Assembly (NCBI GenBank): GCA_002309055.1
Contig: DBWO01000046.1
Location: 46,099 to 110,098, forward strand
Length of the DNA stretch: 64,000 bases
Direction of reading: 5' to 3'
Source: Ruminococcaceae bacterium UBA1236
GTDB taxonomy: Bacteria; Bacillota; Clostridia; Oscillospirales; Acutalibacteraceae
In this document: one piece after another, positions 9,401 to 17,049 of the stretch
Position numbering within the stretch: the stretch's first letter is position 1
Layout of the letters: each line of letters opens with the position of its first letter
Notes under the pieces: model-generated
The model's database searches: none
What the model saw: the letters and a program-made list of their open reading frames with translations, nothing else
What the model was told of the DNA's origin: nothing
Program-made: the position numbers and the translations under genes

Positions 9401-9514
9401 GGCACACGCTCGCGCGTGAGCTACACATTCTCAAAAAACGACAGCAGATACAGAATCACGGATAACGGCGACGGCCGCTGGAAAATAAGCGTTTACACTA
9501 TCTCCGCAGCGTAA
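6401..9514 (+). CDS. Giant secreted BspA-type leucine-rich repeat protein 1
   Basis: 1037 residues with a signal peptide (cleavage near NTAYADGE). Two similar halves each open with SGTCG(E/D)xLxWxFD followed by many ~23-residue LRR_5 repeats with the consensus LTSITIPDSVTSIGDxAFxxC. The repeats are broken by units with VYHSxxNCLIETESKTLIAGC. Each half closes with YYxGSEEQWNNI, and the first half runs into the second. A distinct C-terminal domain (about 920-1037) contains LTPQENEGFDANPYGC. BspA-type repeats are found in surface proteins of gut and oral bacteria and protists, where they mediate adhesion. No LPXTG motif or S-layer domain is seen. The gene starts 16 nt after the caspase-like gene and is followed after 47 nt by its paralogue. 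Confidence 0.9.
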   Translation: MKINRLKKLTAIAVSVMIALGALNLSPGLLPNTAYADGETSGTCGENLTWSFDDFTGTLTISGEGEMENYSSGSETPWYAFKESIEQVVFDGAITSIGDYAFYHCHMLAEITIPDSVTSIGDWAFENCSMLTSITIPDSVTGIGNGAFYLCINLKSVLIGNGVESIGDKAFQECHELTSIDIPDSVTSIGDFTFFDCGGLTSITIPGSITSIGDRAFSSCNGLESITVDADNPVYHSANNCLIETESKTLIAGCKNSVIPGDGSVISIGTEAFRTCTGLTSITIPAGVLSIGYHAFWECYNLISITIGNGVESIGDYAFEQCFELASVNIPDSVTSIGMNPLWSCSGLESITVDEDNPVYHSSGNCLIETESKTLVAGCKNSIIPDDGSVISIGDRAFSSCGGLTSITIPASVTSICNSAFDGSGIEVLNIENGVTSIGRFAFAYCYYLTEIAIPASVASIEEGAFASCGKINSITVDESNPVFHSYENCLIETGSKILIRGCKNSIIPNDGSVMRIDAYAFSGYSDITNIIIPDGVTSIGKEAFFNCTELTSITIPDSVTTISDWAFEGCSDLTFTDVYYAGSEEQWNNITIGDNNEPLLKANIHYNSSGTCGDHLMWMFDENTGTLTISGEGDMENYTASSVVPWKPYKENISNVVFNGAITSIGDYAFEDCTQLTRVTIPDSVTSIGDFAFGRCTGLTSITIPGSVTSVGRGVFSGCTGLESISVDVNNLVYHSTDNCLIETASKKLVAGCKNSVIPDDGSVTSIGRSALSGHTGFSNITIPDSVTSIGDFAFGGCTGLISITIPDSVTSIGEHAFYYCIGLTSVSIPDSITSIGESVFSACTELTSVIVPSSVKSIGYQAFFGCSSLLDVYYSGSEEQWNNIALGYNNEPLLSANIHFNYKPVNHDIDYGGLDRGISDPIIINYPDAALKLTVTALTPQENEGFDANPYGCSMKFELAPAEDGAAVSGPVEILVSKDFIGTKRDSIVVFQYVTNADGTRSRVSYTFSKNDSRYRITDNGDGRWKISVYTISAA

Positions 9515-9561
9515 TCCGCGGGCGGACAGACACATTACATTATGACAAAAGGAGAACAAAA

Positions 9562-12500
9562 ATGAAAAACTTCAAGTCATTAAAGCGCGGGCTCTGTCTG
9601 CTTCTCTCCCTGGTTATGACCGTCTCCGTTTTCTTCGGCGGAGCAGTAACCGTAAACGCGGAAACCTACAGCGGCACCTGCGGTGAAAACCTGACGTGGG
9701 AATTTGATGATTCCGCCGGCACTCTTACCATAAGCGGCAACGGGGATATGGAAGACTATGATGTGGTTGATTCTGATTCCCCATGGTTCACACATAGGGA
9801 TGCAGTTACAAACATAACTTTTAATGGCAATATCACAAGCATAGGTGAATCTGCATTCTATGACTGCCCCGGGCTTACAATTGTAACCATCCCCGACAGC
9901 GTCACAAGCATAGGTGATTATGCATTCGAAAGCTGCCCCGGGCTTACAAGCGTAACCATCGGCAACGGTGTAACAAATATAGGCGCACTCGCATTCTCAA
10001 GTTGCTCCGGGCTTACAAGCATCAATATCCCCGGCAGTGTTACAAGTATAGGTGTTAGAGCATTCGAAAGATGCCCCGGGCTTGAAAGTATAACAGTTGA
10101 TGAAGGTAATCCGGTTTATCACTCATCCGGTAACTGTATGATAGAAACAGAAAGCAAAACATTGATTGCCGGCTGCAAAAACAGCGTTATTCCCGATGAC
10201 GGCTCTGTCACAAGCATAGACTATGATGCATTCTCCGGTTGCACCGGGCTTAAAAACATAACCATCCCCGACAGTGTCACAAGCATAGGAGTAGGGGCAT
10301 TCGAGAATTGCACCGGGCTCACAAGCGTAACCATCCCCGACAGCATCACAAGCATTGGCAGTTTTGCATTCTACGATTGCTCCGGGCTTACAAGCATAAC
10401 CATCCACGGCAGTGTCACAAGGATAGGTGATTTTGCATTCTCCGGTTGCACCGGGCTTACAAGCATCAGTATCCCCGGCAGTGTTACAAGGATAGGTGAT
10501 CACGCATTCGAAAGATGCCCCGGGCTTACAAGCATAACCATCCCCGACAGCGTCACAAGGATAGGTAGTAGTGCATTCAATGGCTGCACCGGGCTTGAGA
10601 GCATAACGGTTGATGAAGGCAACGCCGTTTATCATTCGTCCGGCAACTGCCTGATTGAAACCGAAAGCAAAACTCTTATAGCTGGATGCAAAAACAGCGT
10701 GATTCCCGATGACGGCAGTGTCACAAAGATAGGTGATTACGCATTCTCCGGCTGCACCGGGCTCATAAGCGTAACTATACCCGACAGTGTTACAAGCATA
10801 GGCTATTCTGCGTTCTCCGGCTGCACCGGATTTACAAACATAACACTCCCGGACAGCGTAACAAGCATTGGCAGGAGTGCATTCGACGGCACCGGATATT
10901 ATAATAATTCCGCAAACTGGGAAAATAATGTTCTCTATATCGGCAATCATCTGATAAAAGCAGAATATACGCTCAGCGGCAGTTATGCAATTAAAGAGGG
11001 AACATTATACATGGCCGATAGTGCATTCTGGGACTGCACCGAGCTAACGGGCGTAACCATCCCCGACAGCGTCACAATTATAAGCGAGGAGGCATTCAGC
11101 GGATGCTCCCGAATCAAATACATCGTTTTGCCGGTCAGTATCAACGAAATAAACAGCCACGCATTCGATAGATGCTCCTCCCTGAGCGATATATATTATT
11201 CAGGCTCGGAAGAGCAGTGGAACAATATCACGTTTGGAGCAAATAACAACCGTCTCATTTACGCCAACATTCACTACAACTCAGACGGCAATTGCGGCGA
11301 TCATCTTTCATGGAGCTTTGATGATTTCACCGGCACGCTGACCATAAGCGGCTACGGAGAGATGTATGATTATTCAGACAGTCTTGCGCCGTGGGATTCA
11401 TATGCATATTCCGGCATAAGCAATATTGTGTTTGACGGAGAAATCACAAGCATCGGCGATTATTCCTTTTATGATTGCAAAAAGCTCACAAACATAACCA
11501 TCCCCGACAGCGTCACAAGAATAGGTGAAGGCGCATTCCGGCTTTGTTCCAATCTTGAAAGCATAACAATACCCGACAGCGTCATAAGCATCGGACCTGA
11601 TGCGTTCCTTTTCACCGAATATTATAATGATGAGTCAAATTGGGAAGACGGCGCTCTCTATATAGGAAACTATCTTATCCAGATTAATGAAGACCTCAGC
11701 GAAAATTACAGCGTGAGAGAGGGAACGATCAGCATTGCATCAGGCGCGTTCTCTTATTATCCCGGACCTAATCCCGGCGATGAGCTCAGGTTTTGCGACT
11801 GGCTCAAAAGCGTAACCATACCCGAAAGCGTTGTCAGCATCGGGTTGAGGGCGTTTTATGAATGCTCCTCCTTGACAGATGTATATTATTCCTGCTCGGA
11901 AAAGCAGTGGCATATCATGATTGAAGAATACAATGAACCTCTCTTTAACGCCGCCATTCATTATAACTTTGCCGGGCAAAAGGATATCGTTTACGAAAGC
12001 CCCGAAGGCGTGGCCCTCTATGATGACGGCAGCGCGAAGATGCCCGGCGGCAGAATTGTTGAGAAAGCCGTTGAAATAAAAGCCGACGGCGGCAACAACG
12101 TAAAATTTAATCTCACACAGCTCACTCCTCAGCAGGACGAAGGCTTCGGCGCAATCGATTACGGATGTGTCTGCAAATTCGATCTCTCTCTCGCCGACCC
12201 GGATTCGGCTGAAATTTCCGAAGATAATCCCGCGGATATTTTCATAAAGAAAGAGTTTATCGGTTACAGTATCGGCAGCATAGTCATTTTCCATTACCCG
12301 CAGAGCGGCGGCAGAGAGAGCTTCACGGCGACGAAGAATGACCCGAAGTTCAGAATATATGACGACGGCGAATACTGGAAGATAACCGTAACATCCCTGA
12401 GCCCCTTCGGCATTTACAGCCTGCCCGCGCTGAGCATAAAGAGCAACCCCGGCACAAAGACCATTGATTACGGCCAGGTGCTCCGCCTTGAGGCGCAGGC

Positions 12501-12759
12501 GCCCGACGGCTATGAAATCCGCTGGTTCATCGGCTCAAAGGATACCGGCAAAACGGGCGCGACTTTTGAATATGACAGCAAGAGCGGAAACGCCGATATC
12601 AGAGCCGTGCTTTATAAAGGCGGAAAACAGGTTACAACCGATGACGGCAATGAAATAAGCGCCTCCGAAACAGTAAAGGTGCGCTCCGGCTTCCTGCAGA
12701 GGCTCATCGCCTTCTTCAAATACACATTGTTCAGGATGAACAAAGTCGTTAATAACTGA
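9562..12759 (+). CDS. Giant secreted BspA-type leucine-rich repeat protein 2 with Ig-like C-terminal module
   Basis: 1065 residues, paralogous to the preceding gene, with its own AGGAG site and a signal peptide cut near TVNAETYS. It holds the same SGTCGENLTWEFDD opening, LRR_5 repeats, VYHSSGNC units and EEQWNNI linkers in two blocks. Next comes the shared domain with LTPQQDEGFGAIDYGC (about 850-950). Unlike its paralogue it continues into an Ig-like module (IDYGQVLRLEAQ, EIRWFIGSKDTG) and a basic aromatic tail GFLQRLIAFFKYTLFR. That module is clearly related to the C-terminus of the 22853-27751 protein. It is the last gene of the operon and is followed by a strong terminator. Probably an adhesin; the tail may be an export or retention signal. 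Confidence 0.9.
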   Translation: MKNFKSLKRGLCLLLSLVMTVSVFFGGAVTVNAETYSGTCGENLTWEFDDSAGTLTISGNGDMEDYDVVDSDSPWFTHRDAVTNITFNGNITSIGESAFYDCPGLTIVTIPDSVTSIGDYAFESCPGLTSVTIGNGVTNIGALAFSSCSGLTSINIPGSVTSIGVRAFERCPGLESITVDEGNPVYHSSGNCMIETESKTLIAGCKNSVIPDDGSVTSIDYDAFSGCTGLKNITIPDSVTSIGVGAFENCTGLTSVTIPDSITSIGSFAFYDCSGLTSITIHGSVTRIGDFAFSGCTGLTSISIPGSVTRIGDHAFERCPGLTSITIPDSVTRIGSSAFNGCTGLESITVDEGNAVYHSSGNCLIETESKTLIAGCKNSVIPDDGSVTKIGDYAFSGCTGLISVTIPDSVTSIGYSAFSGCTGFTNITLPDSVTSIGRSAFDGTGYYNNSANWENNVLYIGNHLIKAEYTLSGSYAIKEGTLYMADSAFWDCTELTGVTIPDSVTIISEEAFSGCSRIKYIVLPVSINEINSHAFDRCSSLSDIYYSGSEEQWNNITFGANNNRLIYANIHYNSDGNCGDHLSWSFDDFTGTLTISGYGEMYDYSDSLAPWDSYAYSGISNIVFDGEITSIGDYSFYDCKKLTNITIPDSVTRIGEGAFRLCSNLESITIPDSVISIGPDAFLFTEYYNDESNWEDGALYIGNYLIQINEDLSENYSVREGTISIASGAFSYYPGPNPGDELRFCDWLKSVTIPESVVSIGLRAFYECSSLTDVYYSCSEKQWHIMIEEYNEPLFNAAIHYNFAGQKDIVYESPEGVALYDDGSAKMPGGRIVEKAVEIKADGGNNVKFNLTQLTPQQDEGFGAIDYGCVCKFDLSLADPDSAEISEDNPADIFIKKEFIGYSIGSIVIFHYPQSGGRESFTATKNDPKFRIYDDGEYWKITVTSLSPFGIYSLPALSIKSNPGTKTIDYGQVLRLEAQAPDGYEIRWFIGSKDTGKTGATFEYDSKSGNADIRAVLYKGGKQVTTDDGNEISASETVKVRSGFLQRLIAFFKYTLFRMNKVVNN

Positions 12760-12800
12760 TCCTTTTATTGGTTCAACATAATATCTTTCCCCGTGAATCG

Positions 12801-12831
12801 GCCCCGGTTTTTCTACCGGGGCTGATTTTTT
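12801..12831 (+). terminator. Intrinsic terminator of the secreted-protein operon
   Basis: An 8-bp GC-rich stem GCCCCGGT / ACCGGGGC with a 6-nt loop is followed by ATTTTTT. It directly abuts the second LytTR-type operator. Confidence 0.85.
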
Positions 12832-12832
12832 G

Positions 12833-12898
12833 CGTTCATACCGCATTTTGTCGCGTTCATACCGCCGCGCGGAAAAAGGGGTTTTTTGGGGTTATTAT
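12833..12898 (+). promoter_or_regulatory. Second LytTR operator pair plus -10 box, upstream of a 49-residue peptide gene
   Basis: CGTTCATACCG occurs at 12833-12843 and again at 12854-12864, 21 bp apart, with TATTAT at 12893-12898, exactly 28 nt after the second repeat. Spacing and repeat sequence match the 3826 site; the 10-nt linkers also share TTTTGT. The -35 position (12870-12875, CGGAAA) is non-consensus, again suggesting an activated promoter. Confidence 0.8.
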
Positions 12899-12961
12899 GT
12901 GCTTGTAAGGAACACAAACACAAACCCGAAACTAAACGAACACAAAAAAGGAGAGATAAAA

Positions 12962-13111
12962 ATGTATAAAATCAGCTTCACCGAATCAAAAATGACCGAC
13001 AGCTACATAATGATGCTCCTCGGCGCAGGTTTCTTAAGATCCTCCAGCCCCGAGTTCAGCGGCCAAATGTATTTTTACCGCAGCGGCAACGATGTTATCC
13101 TGCACATCTGA
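12962..13111 (+). CDS. 49-residue peptide under the LytTR-type promoter
   Basis: The ATG at 12962 is preceded by AAAGGAGAG at good spacing. The product (starting MYKISFTESKMTDSYIMMLL) is unrecognised. It has no Sec signal peptide, no double-glycine leader and no AgrD-like Cys residue, so it is not an obvious pheromone precursor or class II bacteriocin. A reading frame upstream is open in phase, but it would begin in the operator, so the short form is preferred. Expression is expected to follow the regulator at 1851 because the promoter copies the one at 3826. It could be a small effector, an immunity-type peptide, or an unconventional exported signal. Coding is supported by the ribosome site and promoter only. 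Confidence 0.55.
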   Translation: MYKISFTESKMTDSYIMMLLGAGFLRSSSPEFSGQMYFYRSGNDVILHI

Positions 13112-13143
13112 TATCCGATGACAATAGGGAAATAGCGAAAAAA

Positions 13144-13204
13144 GCACCGGGCGGGGAAAACTCGCGCCGGCACCGGAAGCAACCTGCGAAATGCAGAACC
13201 GGAG
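13144..13204 (+). other. GC-rich double-hairpin intergenic segment, possible structured RNA
   Basis: Within a 260-nt gap two stable hairpins are visible. One is CCGG-G-CG-GGG, loop AAAA, CTC-G-CG-CCGG (13148-13171). The other has outer CCGG/CCGG and inner CTGC/GCAG arms around a GAAAT loop (13173-13202). Neither is followed by a T-run, so this is not a simple terminator. I could not match it to a known riboswitch. It may be a processed RNA element after the peptide gene or a leader upstream of the 13224 promoter. Confidence 0.3.
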
Positions 13205-13223
13205 GACACACAACGGTATTTTG

Positions 13224-13252
13224 TTGACTTAAACGAATTATTAATATATAAT
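13224..13252 (+). promoter_or_regulatory. Promoter of the repeat lipoprotein gene
   Basis: TTGACT (13224-13229), a 17-bp spacer and TATAAT (13247-13252). A ~120-nt leader precedes the GGAGAGG ribosome site of the lipoprotein at 13372. Confidence 0.75.
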
Positions 13253-13371
13253 CATAATGCGGATAAATAATATTGAAACATCGTATTCCGATTATGATTA
13301 GCGGCAGATTAACCGGATATCAACACGCTTTCAATTATTTAAACATATAAAAATATAAAAGGAGAGGTATT

Positions 13372-14901
13372 ATGAACAAAGGATTTATCAAAAAAACAAC
13401 CGCAGCATTACTCATCATCGCAACACTTTTGACCCTTTGCTCCTGCTCATCGGGAACAGCGTCAATCAAAAAGGGCGTTGACCTGGTCTTCACAGGCGCA
13501 AACGGCCACGCAAAAGCATCCGTCAACGCGGATTACGAAACGCTCGGCAAAAGCATCAACGCAAAAAAAGCCGCAAAGTATTATGCAAAGCTTACAAGCG
13601 CCTCCTTCGGCGGCGCTCTGACCGACGCGGTGCTCAGCGAAGAGAGTGACCCGGACCGCCTTTTCAGGACATTTTTCAGGCTGGTAATCGCCGACAACTC
13701 CAATGAGCTTAAAAACGGCGACAAGGTAACGGTCAATGTTGAAGTTTCCGAGTATATGGAAATGTTGGGCCAGACTTTCAAGGATGTTAAAAAAGGCACA
13801 GGATGCAATGTGCCCGAAACGCTTGAATTTAAGGTAAGCGGTCTTGAAGACGCCAAAGAAATTGACGCTTTTGCAAATCTCAGCAAAATCGTTAAGTTTA
13901 AGGGTGCAAACGGCCATGCAAAAGCTTATATCGACATCGATGAGGATTACAGTGTTGCCGACGGCACCGTAACGGTTTCATACGGCGGCTACGATAACTA
14001 TCTTAAAGTCAGCGCAGGCGGCACCGATATCACATCCGTGAAGGTCACTGTTGAAGAAAACGAAAACCTTAACAAGGGCGACAAAGTTGCTGTTTCCTTT
14101 GAAGATTCAGAATCACTCAATAACAGGCTGATGGATTACGGCTATGTTCTCAAAGCAGAAACCGCAAACGCGACCGTGCCCGATCTCGGCGAAGCAACCG
14201 AATTTGACATTCTCTCGAAGGTCAAGGATTATGTTGTTTTCCGCGGAGCCAACGGTGACGGAAAGGCCTTTATCTCGATACCCGATAAAACCGAATTCAA
14301 GCTCGGAGATATTTATTTCAAGAGACCCACATTCCGACAGGACAGCCTGGATATGATTTATGACAACAAGGAGATAGGCGGCATCAGCTTTGAAATAGAA
14401 GAGGGCGGCACTCTGAAAGAGGGCGACAAGGTTGAACTGAAACTCAACACGGACTCCTACGCCCTTGATACCCTTGAGGAACACAATATTTACCCCAAAA
14501 CAAATAAACTTGAGCTCACCGTGCCCGATCTCGGCAGCTACATAAACTCCGCCGATGAGCTTACAGCCGAAGACATCGCTTTCCTCAAAAAGCACGCGCT
14601 CGACGAAGCGGCAAAAGACCTGGATGTTCCCGTAACATTCTATGCCGTTTACTTCGGCAAAATCAAAGACAGCGCCGCGCACAAGTACAGCGGCAAGGGC
14701 GTAGTCAAGGTTATTTATTATTACGAACAGACCTTTATTATCTCAACAACAACTGTCGGCGAGAGCTACGATTATTACGACCTGTGCAAAGATTCAAAAG
14801 GCAACATATTGTTCGGCGAAACACAAACCACCGGTTGCTCATCAAGCGACACACTTGTTGAAGATTTTGACCGGAACTACACATACAGCAAATTAGGATA
14901 A
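13372..14901 (+). CDS. Lipoprotein with three FxGANGxxKA repeat domains
   Basis: 509 residues. The N-terminus is a lipoprotein signal with lipobox LCSC (lipidated Cys25). Three homologous ~130-residue modules follow, each opening with a variant of VxFxGANGHAKA (near residues 38, 177 and 294). Each includes KGDKVxVxxE-type strands and ends in a VPDL/E-type boundary. A C-terminal region (about 405-509) adds KYSGKGVVKVIYYYEQTF. Such modules occur in exported lipoproteins of Clostridia without assigned function. The gene has its own promoter and terminator, so it is probably monocistronic. It lies just downstream of the LytTR-linked block but has a normal promoter, so common control is not implied. 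Confidence 0.85.
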   Translation: MNKGFIKKTTAALLIIATLLTLCSCSSGTASIKKGVDLVFTGANGHAKASVNADYETLGKSINAKKAAKYYAKLTSASFGGALTDAVLSEESDPDRLFRTFFRLVIADNSNELKNGDKVTVNVEVSEYMEMLGQTFKDVKKGTGCNVPETLEFKVSGLEDAKEIDAFANLSKIVKFKGANGHAKAYIDIDEDYSVADGTVTVSYGGYDNYLKVSAGGTDITSVKVTVEENENLNKGDKVAVSFEDSESLNNRLMDYGYVLKAETANATVPDLGEATEFDILSKVKDYVVFRGANGDGKAFISIPDKTEFKLGDIYFKRPTFRQDSLDMIYDNKEIGGISFEIEEGGTLKEGDKVELKLNTDSYALDTLEEHNIYPKTNKLELTVPDLGSYINSADELTAEDIAFLKKHALDEAAKDLDVPVTFYAVYFGKIKDSAAHKYSGKGVVKVIYYYEQTFIISTTTVGESYDYYDLCKDSKGNILFGETQTTGCSSSDTLVEDFDRNYTYSKLG

Positions 14902-14917
14902 CAAACCGGATATAATG

Positions 14918-14967
14918 AACCGGCCCTGCGTTGAAGGACACCCGACCTTCGCAGGGCCGGTTTTTTT
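14918..14967 (+). terminator. Intrinsic terminator of the repeat lipoprotein gene
   Basis: A perfect 13-bp stem AACCGGCCCTGCG / CGCAGGGCCGGTT with a ~17-nt loop is followed by a T-run. Confidence 0.9.
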
Positions 14968-15036
14968 GATTGATTTTGCGTGTTGTGAAGTGTAAAATAA
15001 AAACATATAAGGAAAGAATGCGAAACGGAGAGAATT

Positions 15037-16983
15037 ATGAGAAACACCATTATTGAAAAAAACAGGATAACATTCACAAGGGCAAACGAGCTCGTCAGAA
15101 TAACTCCCTGCGGCAAAAACGCCCTGCGATTTGAGGCGTTTCCGGGCGGGAGAGCTTATGATGAAAACTTTACTCTTATGCCCCGTGAAGCAAACGCGGA
15201 AATCGAGGAGCGCGGCTACTGCGTTTTTATGGAAAACGGCAGCGCAAAGCTGCAGCTTGAGGAAAGCGGCAAGGTCACCGCTTACAGCGGCGGCAGGGCG
15301 GTCCTTGAGGAAATGCCGGAGCTCGCCTTTAACAGCGGATACCGGCACTATGAGAGAAAAAACGGCTCTCTGTCCGCCCGCATCACCTTTAAAAGCAGAG
15401 AGGGCGAGCATTTTTACGGCCTGGGCCACGAAGCAAGCGGAAAATTTGACCTGAAGGGCTGCTCGTTTGACCTGAGGCACGTGAACGCAAAATGCACAAT
15501 CCCGTTTGTTTATTCCTCGCTCGGTTACGGCTTTATCTGGAATAATCCCGCCGTGGGAACCGTGGAACTCTCCGAAAACAGAACCCGCTGGAGCGCCGGC
15601 TCAACCGGCAAAATAGATTTTGTGTTTATCGCGGGAAATCCCATGGAGGTTAGCGAAACTCTTGCCGACATCACCGGGCACGCTCCGGTTATGCCTCACT
15701 GGGCAACCGGATTCTGGCAGAGCCGCCTGAGATATGAAACGCAGGAGGACTTGCTAGAGGTGGCAAGGCGCTACAAAGAAGAGAATATCCCTCTGTCGGT
15801 GATAATCTGCGATTACTTTCACTGGACGGAGCAGGGCGATTATAAATTTGACCCCCGTTACTGGCCCGATGTTAAGGCGATGACGGATGAGTTGCACGCA
15901 ATGGGCACAAAGCTTGTTGTGTCAATGTGGCCCACAATCAACGAAAAATCCGAAAATTATTCTTTTATGCGCGATAATAATATGCTGATTAAAACGCAGA
16001 GCGGTTCCGACAGAGTTTTTGATTTTTACGGCCCTCAGGCGGAAATTGACGTCACAAACCCCGCAACGCGCAAATTCGTTTTTTCAAAGCTCAGGGAAAA
16101 CTACCTTGACCGCGGCGTTGACGGGCTTTGGTTTGACGAAGCGGAGCCCGAAATACATCCCGAGGATTTTCATAACCTGATTTTCCATATCGGCAAAGGC
16201 GATGAATACGGACTTATATATCCGTATTATTATTCCAAAATGGCATATGACGGCTTCGCGGAGATGGGCGAAACCCCCGTTGTGCTCACAAGAGCGGCTT
16301 ACCTCGGCTCGCAGCAATTCGGTGCGCTTGTGTGGAGCGGCGACATCCCCTCAACCTTTGAGAGCCTTGCCGCGCAGGTGAAAGCAGGGCTTAATATGTC
16401 TGTGTGCGGAATCCCGTGGTGGAATACCGATATCGGCGGCTTCTGGGGCGGCGACACTGAAAGCGATGAGTTCAGGGAGCTCATAGTGCGCTGGTTCCAA
16501 TACGGAGTTTTTTCACCCGTTATGCGTTTGCACGGCAACAGAAACCGCCACGGCGAGAAGAAGCGCGATGTGAAGGAACCGTCCGGCGATCCGAATGAAA
16601 TCTGGAGTTTCGGCGAGCGCAATTTTGCTGTTCTGAAAGACCTGGTGCTGCTTCGTGAGCGCCTGAGGCCGTATATTGAAAAGCATATGGAAATTGCCGC
16701 CGAAAAGGGATACCCCGTTATGCGTCCGATGTTTTTTGATTACCCGGGCGATGAAATCTGCTACACCCTGGGTGAGCAGTATATGTTCGGCAGCGATATC
16801 CTTTTTGCTCCGGTAGTGAACAGAGGGCAGACCCTGAAGGATGTTTATCTGTCCGCAGGCGAATGGGTTCACACCGGAACAAAGGAAACCTACGCGCCGG
16901 GATGGCATACGGTAAAAGCGGAAATTGACAGCTTTGTCGCCTTTGTCAGAAAAGGAGCAAAAGTGCTTGACTGCTTCGCCTGA
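15037..16983 (+). CDS. Glycoside hydrolase family 31 (alpha-glucosidase/alpha-xylosidase-like)
   Basis: 648 residues, cytoplasmic (no signal peptide), start supported by GGAGAG. It shows the GH31 layout: an N-terminal beta-sandwich (FYGLGHEASGKFDL, about 128), a TIM barrel with nucleophile Asp367 in GLWFDEAEPE and probable acid/base Asp436 in WSGDIPSTF, then NTDIGGFWGG and the distal beta domains. GH31 enzymes release terminal alpha-linked glucose or xylose from oligosaccharides. WFDEAEPE differs from the KTDFGE of YicI-type xylosidases, so substrate assignment is open. No transporter or regulator is adjacent, so the gene appears monocistronic. It ends at a bidirectional terminator facing the minus-strand VWA gene. 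Confidence 0.9.
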   Translation: MRNTIIEKNRITFTRANELVRITPCGKNALRFEAFPGGRAYDENFTLMPREANAEIEERGYCVFMENGSAKLQLEESGKVTAYSGGRAVLEEMPELAFNSGYRHYERKNGSLSARITFKSREGEHFYGLGHEASGKFDLKGCSFDLRHVNAKCTIPFVYSSLGYGFIWNNPAVGTVELSENRTRWSAGSTGKIDFVFIAGNPMEVSETLADITGHAPVMPHWATGFWQSRLRYETQEDLLEVARRYKEENIPLSVIICDYFHWTEQGDYKFDPRYWPDVKAMTDELHAMGTKLVVSMWPTINEKSENYSFMRDNNMLIKTQSGSDRVFDFYGPQAEIDVTNPATRKFVFSKLRENYLDRGVDGLWFDEAEPEIHPEDFHNLIFHIGKGDEYGLIYPYYYSKMAYDGFAEMGETPVVLTRAAYLGSQQFGALVWSGDIPSTFESLAAQVKAGLNMSVCGIPWWNTDIGGFWGGDTESDEFRELIVRWFQYGVFSPVMRLHGNRNRHGEKKRDVKEPSGDPNEIWSFGERNFAVLKDLVLLRERLRPYIEKHMEIAAEKGYPVMRPMFFDYPGDEICYTLGEQYMFGSDILFAPVVNRGQTLKDVYLSAGEWVHTGTKETYAPGWHTVKAEIDSFVAFVRKGAKVLDCFA

Positions 16984-17004
16984 CTCCGCGCATTAAAAAC
17001 ACAC

Positions 17005-17035
17005 AAAAGCACCTGCCCGCAGGCAGGTGCTTTTT
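17005..17035. terminator. Bidirectional terminator between convergent genes
   Basis: A 10-bp stem AGCACCTGCC / GGCAGGTGCT with loop CGCA is flanked by AAAA on the left and TTTTT on the right. It can serve the GH31 gene (plus) and the VWA gene (minus). Confidence 0.85.
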
Positions 17036-17049
17036 GATGTACAGTGCTG

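Noticed and set aside
10123..10950. Antisense open frame of 275 codons within the second BspA gene
   Set aside because: It is the mirror of the LRR repeats (Cys/Ala/Gly-rich periodic translation), has no ribosome site or promoter, and smaller mirrors appear at 6650-7108 in the paralogue.
6700..12000. Regular spacing resembling a CRISPR array
   Set aside because: The ~69-nt periodicity is in frame and encodes leucine-rich repeats; there are no unique spacers between identical repeats and no cas genes.
13112..13215. c-di-GMP (GEMM) or cobalamin riboswitch
   Set aside because: The hairpins superficially suggest a riboswitch, but the conserved core sequences of those classes are absent and no related gene is controlled.
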